Assembly (NCBI RefSeq): GCF_000959525.1
Contig: NZ_CP009832.1
Span: 62,001 to 126,000, forward strand
Direction: 5' to 3'
DNA length: 64,000 bases
Source: Burkholderia multivorans ATCC BAA-247
GTDB taxonomy: Bacteria; Pseudomonadota; Gammaproteobacteria; Burkholderiales; Burkholderiaceae
Shown here: positions 61,556-64,000 of the stretch, piece by piece
Numbering within the stretch: the first letter of the stretch is position 1
Layout of the letters: every line of letters starts with the position of its first letter
Notes under the pieces: model-generated
Told to the model about the DNA's origin: nothing
Seen by the model: only the letters and a program-made list of their open reading frames with translations
The model's database searches: none
Position numbers and translations under genes: made by a program

Positions 61556-62649
61556 GCTGTGCTGTCCTCCTCGATGGCGGCCGTGGCCGGTTCGTCGTCG
61601 CGTGCGCGGCGCGCTTCGGATGCGAGCAGCGTCGCCTTGCGGCGCACGCCCCACCGATAGCCGGCGAGCGCGCCGCCCTTTTGCACGACACGATGACACG
61701 GAATCGCGAGCGCGACCGGATTCGACGCGCACGCGGACGCAACCGCGCGCACCGCGCCCGGCGCACCGAGCGCTGCGGCGATCTCCGAATAGCTGCGCGT
61801 CTCGCCGTACGGAATATGCGTGAGCGCTTCCCAGACGCGCTGCTGGAACGCGGTCGGCGCGATGTCGAGCGGCAAGTCGAAGGTGTGCCGCGTGCCGTCC
61901 AGATAGGCGCCGATCTGCGCGATGAACGGTGCGAGCCGCGCCGGCGATTCGACGAGCTCGGCCCGCGCGAAGCTCGCCTTCAGTTCGTGCACGAGCGCAG
62001 CCGGTTCGTCGCCGAACGCGATCCGGCAAATGCCTTTGTCGGTCGCGGCGACGAGCACCGTGCCGAGCGACGTCGGCGCGGTCGCATAGTCGATCCGCAG
62101 CCCCGCGCCCTGCCGGCGAAACGCGGACGGCGCCATCCCGAGCTCGCGCGGCACCGACGCGTAGAGCCGCGACGGCGAATTGAAGCCGGCGTCGACCGCG
62201 GCGCGCGTGACGGGCTGCCCGCGCTGCAGCGCCTGGCGCAGCGCGGCGCCGCGCTGTGCGGCCTGGTATTGCCGCGGCGACACGCCGACGACGCGCTTGA
62301 ACAGCCGCTGAAGATGAAACCGGCTCACATGCACGGCGTCGCTCAGCTGCTGCAGCGTCAGCCGCTCCGAATGGGCATCGAGCACCGCGCAGGCGCGATT
62401 GACGATCTCGAGCTCGCGCGGCAGCCCTTCCGGCTGACAGCGCTTGCAGGGCCGGAAGCCTGCCGCCCGCGCGGCGGCCGGATCGTCGAAGAACGCCACG
62501 TGCTCGCGGCGCGGCAGCCGCGACGCGCAGCTCGGACGGCAGAACACGCCCGTCGTGCGGACTGCGTAGAAAAACGCGCCGTCCGCGTGCGGATCGCGGG
62601 CAGTCACGGCGCCCCAGCGGGCATCGTCGGTCGGATAGGCGGTTTTCAT
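61552..62649 (-). CDS. ada: Bifunctional Ada: methylation-responsive regulator and O6-methylguanine-DNA methyltransferase
   Basis: This 365-residue protein has three parts. The N-terminal zinc domain (about 10-85) has four cysteines in FCRPSCASR and RPCKRCQ, the first of which takes methyl groups from phosphotriesters. An AraC-type DNA-binding domain lies at about 90-185 (LSDAVHVSRFHLQRLFKRVVG). The C-terminal methyltransferase has the active cysteine in AIPCHRVV. The ATG at 62649 has GAGG upstream. Methylated Ada is known to activate its own promoter, and alkA is the next gene here. Confidence 0.95.
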   Translation of the reverse strand: MKTAYPTDDARWGAVTARDPHADGAFFYAVRTTGVFCRPSCASRLPRREHVAFFDDPAAARAAGFRPCKRCQPEGLPRELEIVNRACAVLDAHSERLTLQQLSDAVHVSRFHLQRLFKRVVGVSPRQYQAAQRGAALRQALQRGQPVTRAAVDAGFNSPSRLYASVPRELGMAPSAFRRQGAGLRIDYATAPTSLGTVLVAATDKGICRIAFGDEPAALVHELKASFARAELVESPARLAPFIAQIGAYLDGTRHTFDLPLDIAPTAFQQRVWEALTHIPYGETRSYSEIAAALGAPGAVRAVASACASNPVALAIPCHRVVQKGGALAGYRWGVRRKATLLASEARRARDDEPATAAIEEDSTA

Positions 62650-62845
62650 CGTAACCTCGCACTCTCGAGTGTAGACGGTGCCCACTTTAGGCGCCGGCAC
62701 GTACAGTCGCGCGCCGAATCTTGCGCTGTCATCCGCGGCGCAAATCGGGGCCGCAAGCGACGCCGCCTGTCATCGCGCCGTCACAATTTTGCTGCACTGC
62801 GGGTGCGACAAAACGCCGTCCTGACGTTTTTTTACACACACGATA

Positions 62846-62942
62846 TTGCATCGCACCATTCGTATGTGTATAGTGGTTCCTGTCTCCTCCATGTCTCCTC
62901 CTGATATGGATTAAGCCCGTTCCGCGTGAACGGGCTTTTTTT
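62846..62942 (+). ncRNA. Candidate small RNA with promoter and terminator
   Basis: A promoter-like pair TTGCAT (62846-62851) and TATAGT (62869-62874), 17 bp apart, predicts a start near 62881. A strong terminator (10-bp stem 62913-62922/62928-62937 plus seven T) ends at 62942. The transcript of about 60 nt contains a perfect 10-nt direct repeat (62881-62890 and 62892-62901), each copy with CTCCTCC, the complement of a Shine-Dalgarno sequence. No reading frame of note fits. This layout suggests a trans-acting regulator of ribosome binding sites. Confidence 0.5.
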
Positions 62943-63027
62943 CGTCCGTCGATTGTGCCGCGTTCCGGCCGATGCGCGTGCGTGGTCTACACTCGATGAA
63001 CCTTGCCTGGCGAAGGAGCGTTCGTCC

Positions 63028-63441
63028 ATGAAACCGACCCTGCGCGGCATCGACCACGTCGTGCTGCGCGTCACCGACATGGCCGCGATGACGCGCTTTT
63101 ACTGCGATGCCGTCGGCTGTCACGTCGAGAAGGAGCAGCCCGATCTCGGCCTCGTGCAACTGCGCGCCGGCGACGCGCTGATCGACCTGCTCGCCGTCGG
63201 CAGCAAGATCGACCGCGCCGACAGCGGGCCGCCCGGCGCCGGGCGCAACGTCGATCACGTGTGCCTGCGCGTCGAACCGTTCGACCCCGACGCGCTGATC
63301 GCGCACTTCGCCCGTTTCGGTGCGCGGCCCGGCGAGCCGATCGAGCGCTACGGCGCCGGCGGCTACGGGCCGTCGATCTACCTGTTCGATCCGGAAGGAA
63401 ACATGCTGGAGTTCAAGGGGCCGCCTGCCGTCGTCGGCTGA
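63028..63441 (+). CDS. VOC-family (glyoxalase/dioxygenase fold) protein
   Basis: This 137-residue protein of the vicinal oxygen chelate superfamily has two beta-alpha-beta-beta-beta modules. Likely metal ligands are His10 (GIDHVVLRV), His78 in NVDHVCLRVEP and the Glu near the end (NMLEFKGP). It resembles VOC proteins of the glyoxalase I-like group with unknown substrate. The ATG at 63028 has AAGGAG 12 bp upstream. It is a single gene behind the candidate small RNA, converging on yaeQ. Confidence 0.88.
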   Translation: MKPTLRGIDHVVLRVTDMAAMTRFYCDAVGCHVEKEQPDLGLVQLRAGDALIDLLAVGSKIDRADSGPPGAGRNVDHVCLRVEPFDPDALIAHFARFGARPGEPIERYGAGGYGPSIYLFDPEGNMLEFKGPPAVVG

Positions 63442-63465
63442 GCGTGCGGCCCGCGGATGGCGCGC

Positions 63466-64000
63466 TCACGCGTCGGCGCGCGCCTTCAGCGTCGTCCATT
63501 CGACGGCGACCGGATCGTGATCGGCGCTCGAGATCCACGCGGCGCCGTCCTGCACCGTGCACTGCAGGCGCATCGTGCGCTCCGCGAGGCGGCCAAGCGC
63601 GGCCGCGACGCCTTCCGCGAGCGACAGCACCTGCACGTTGCGCAGCCGCTCGACCTTGCTGCGCACGCCCTGCCACCAGATATCCGACGCCTTCCCGCCG
63701 TACGCGATCACCGTGACCTGTGCGGCGCGGCCCGCTGCCTTCGCGATGCGCCGCTCGTCGGGCTGGCCGACCTCGATCCATGCGTCGATCGCGCCGGTCA
63801 GATCCTTCTGCCACAGATCGGGCTCGTCGGTGTCCGACAATCCCTTGCCGAACTCGAGACGCTCGTGCGCGAGCAGCGCGAACGTGGCGATCCGCACCAT
63901 CATCCGTTCGTCGGTTTCGGACGGATGACGCGCGACCGTCAGCGCATGATCGGCGTAGTAATGCCGATCCATGTCGGCGATTTGCAGTTCGGCTTTGTAG
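63466..64000 (-). CDS. yaeQ: YaeQ family protein (5' end beyond the window)
   Basis: The reading frame continues through the window end; the family N-terminus is visible up to YKAELQIADMDRHYYADH, and only a few codons are missing. The family has a PD-(D/E)XK nuclease-like fold, with the signature DEPDLWQKDLTGAIDAWIEVGQPDERRIAKA. Its physiological role is not well defined. It converges on the VOC gene with a 24-bp gap. Confidence 0.9.
   Translation of the reverse strand, partial: YKAELQIADMDRHYYADHALTVARHPSETDERMMVRIATFALLAHERLEFGKGLSDTDEPDLWQKDLTGAIDAWIEVGQPDERRIAKAAGRAAQVTVIAYGGKASDIWWQGVRSKVERLRNVQVLSLAEGVAAALGRLAERTMRLQCTVQDGAAWISSADHDPVAVEWTTLKARADA

Noticed and set aside
61556-62662. 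Upstream extension that would make alkA a protein of about 690 residues
   Set aside because: The extension overlaps ada in another frame and has no domain; the TTG at 61555 with GGAGG fits the AlkA N-terminus.

Overview
The window is a high-G+C beta-proteobacterial chromosome segment, most likely from a Burkholderia cepacia complex member. The evidence is codon and G+C bias, a Burkholderia-type 2-aminoethylphosphonate cluster with its GntR regulator, and a P2-like prophage of the kind common in Burkholderia.

Left flank (1-2694): a D-2-hydroxyacid dehydrogenase, a patatin-like phospholipase, a PaaI-type thioesterase and a tRNA-Lys(CTT) with its own promoter. The 3' part of the tRNA gene is the attachment site of an element running from 2647 to 40534, bounded by a perfect 48-bp direct repeat.

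Prophage (2647-40534): a P2-like myophage with an almost complete head, lysis, tail and baseplate set (gpQ P O N M L X, two holins, muramidase, Rz with nested Rz1, R S, V W J I H, tail fibre assembly protein, FI FII E/E' T U D). It also has a CI-type repressor, an Ogr-like late activator, a CHC2/Toprim primase-helicase in place of P2 gpA, a DUF4224 protein and a tyrosine integrase. I found three copies of one hyphenated dyad (GGTTGT-N13-ACAAC) upstream of exactly the P/O, V and FI operons, which looks like the Ogr-type late regulon. Eight CCAC(G/T)RRT-type repeats between the helicase and integrase genes look like an iteron origin. Four copies of TATTAGAC sit about 55 bp inside both attachment repeats and look like integrase arm sites. 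A P2-cos-like sequence lies in the largest gap near the left end. Cargo genes are a PAAR / VRR-NUC nuclease / DUF3396 immunity cassette, an unknown membrane protein, a phosphoribosyltransferase, a DUF1275 membrane protein and a pair of small paralogues. A Com/DNA-methyltransferase module is decayed.

Right flank (40535-64000): surface-polysaccharide genes (GT9 transferase, O-antigen-ligase-like protein, GT2 transferase) and a double DUF3592 membrane protein. Next comes a complete 2-aminoethylphosphonate uptake and degradation locus: phnA-phnY diverge from phnS-T-UV-W-oxidoreductase, and a GntR regulator follows. The same TTGTCAACA operator overlaps both the phnS promoter and the regulator's own promoter. 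After these are an L-lactate permease, a DUF4148 protein, gshA, an ada-alkA alkylation-repair pair, a candidate small RNA with two anti-Shine-Dalgarno motifs, a VOC protein and a YaeQ gene cut by the window end.
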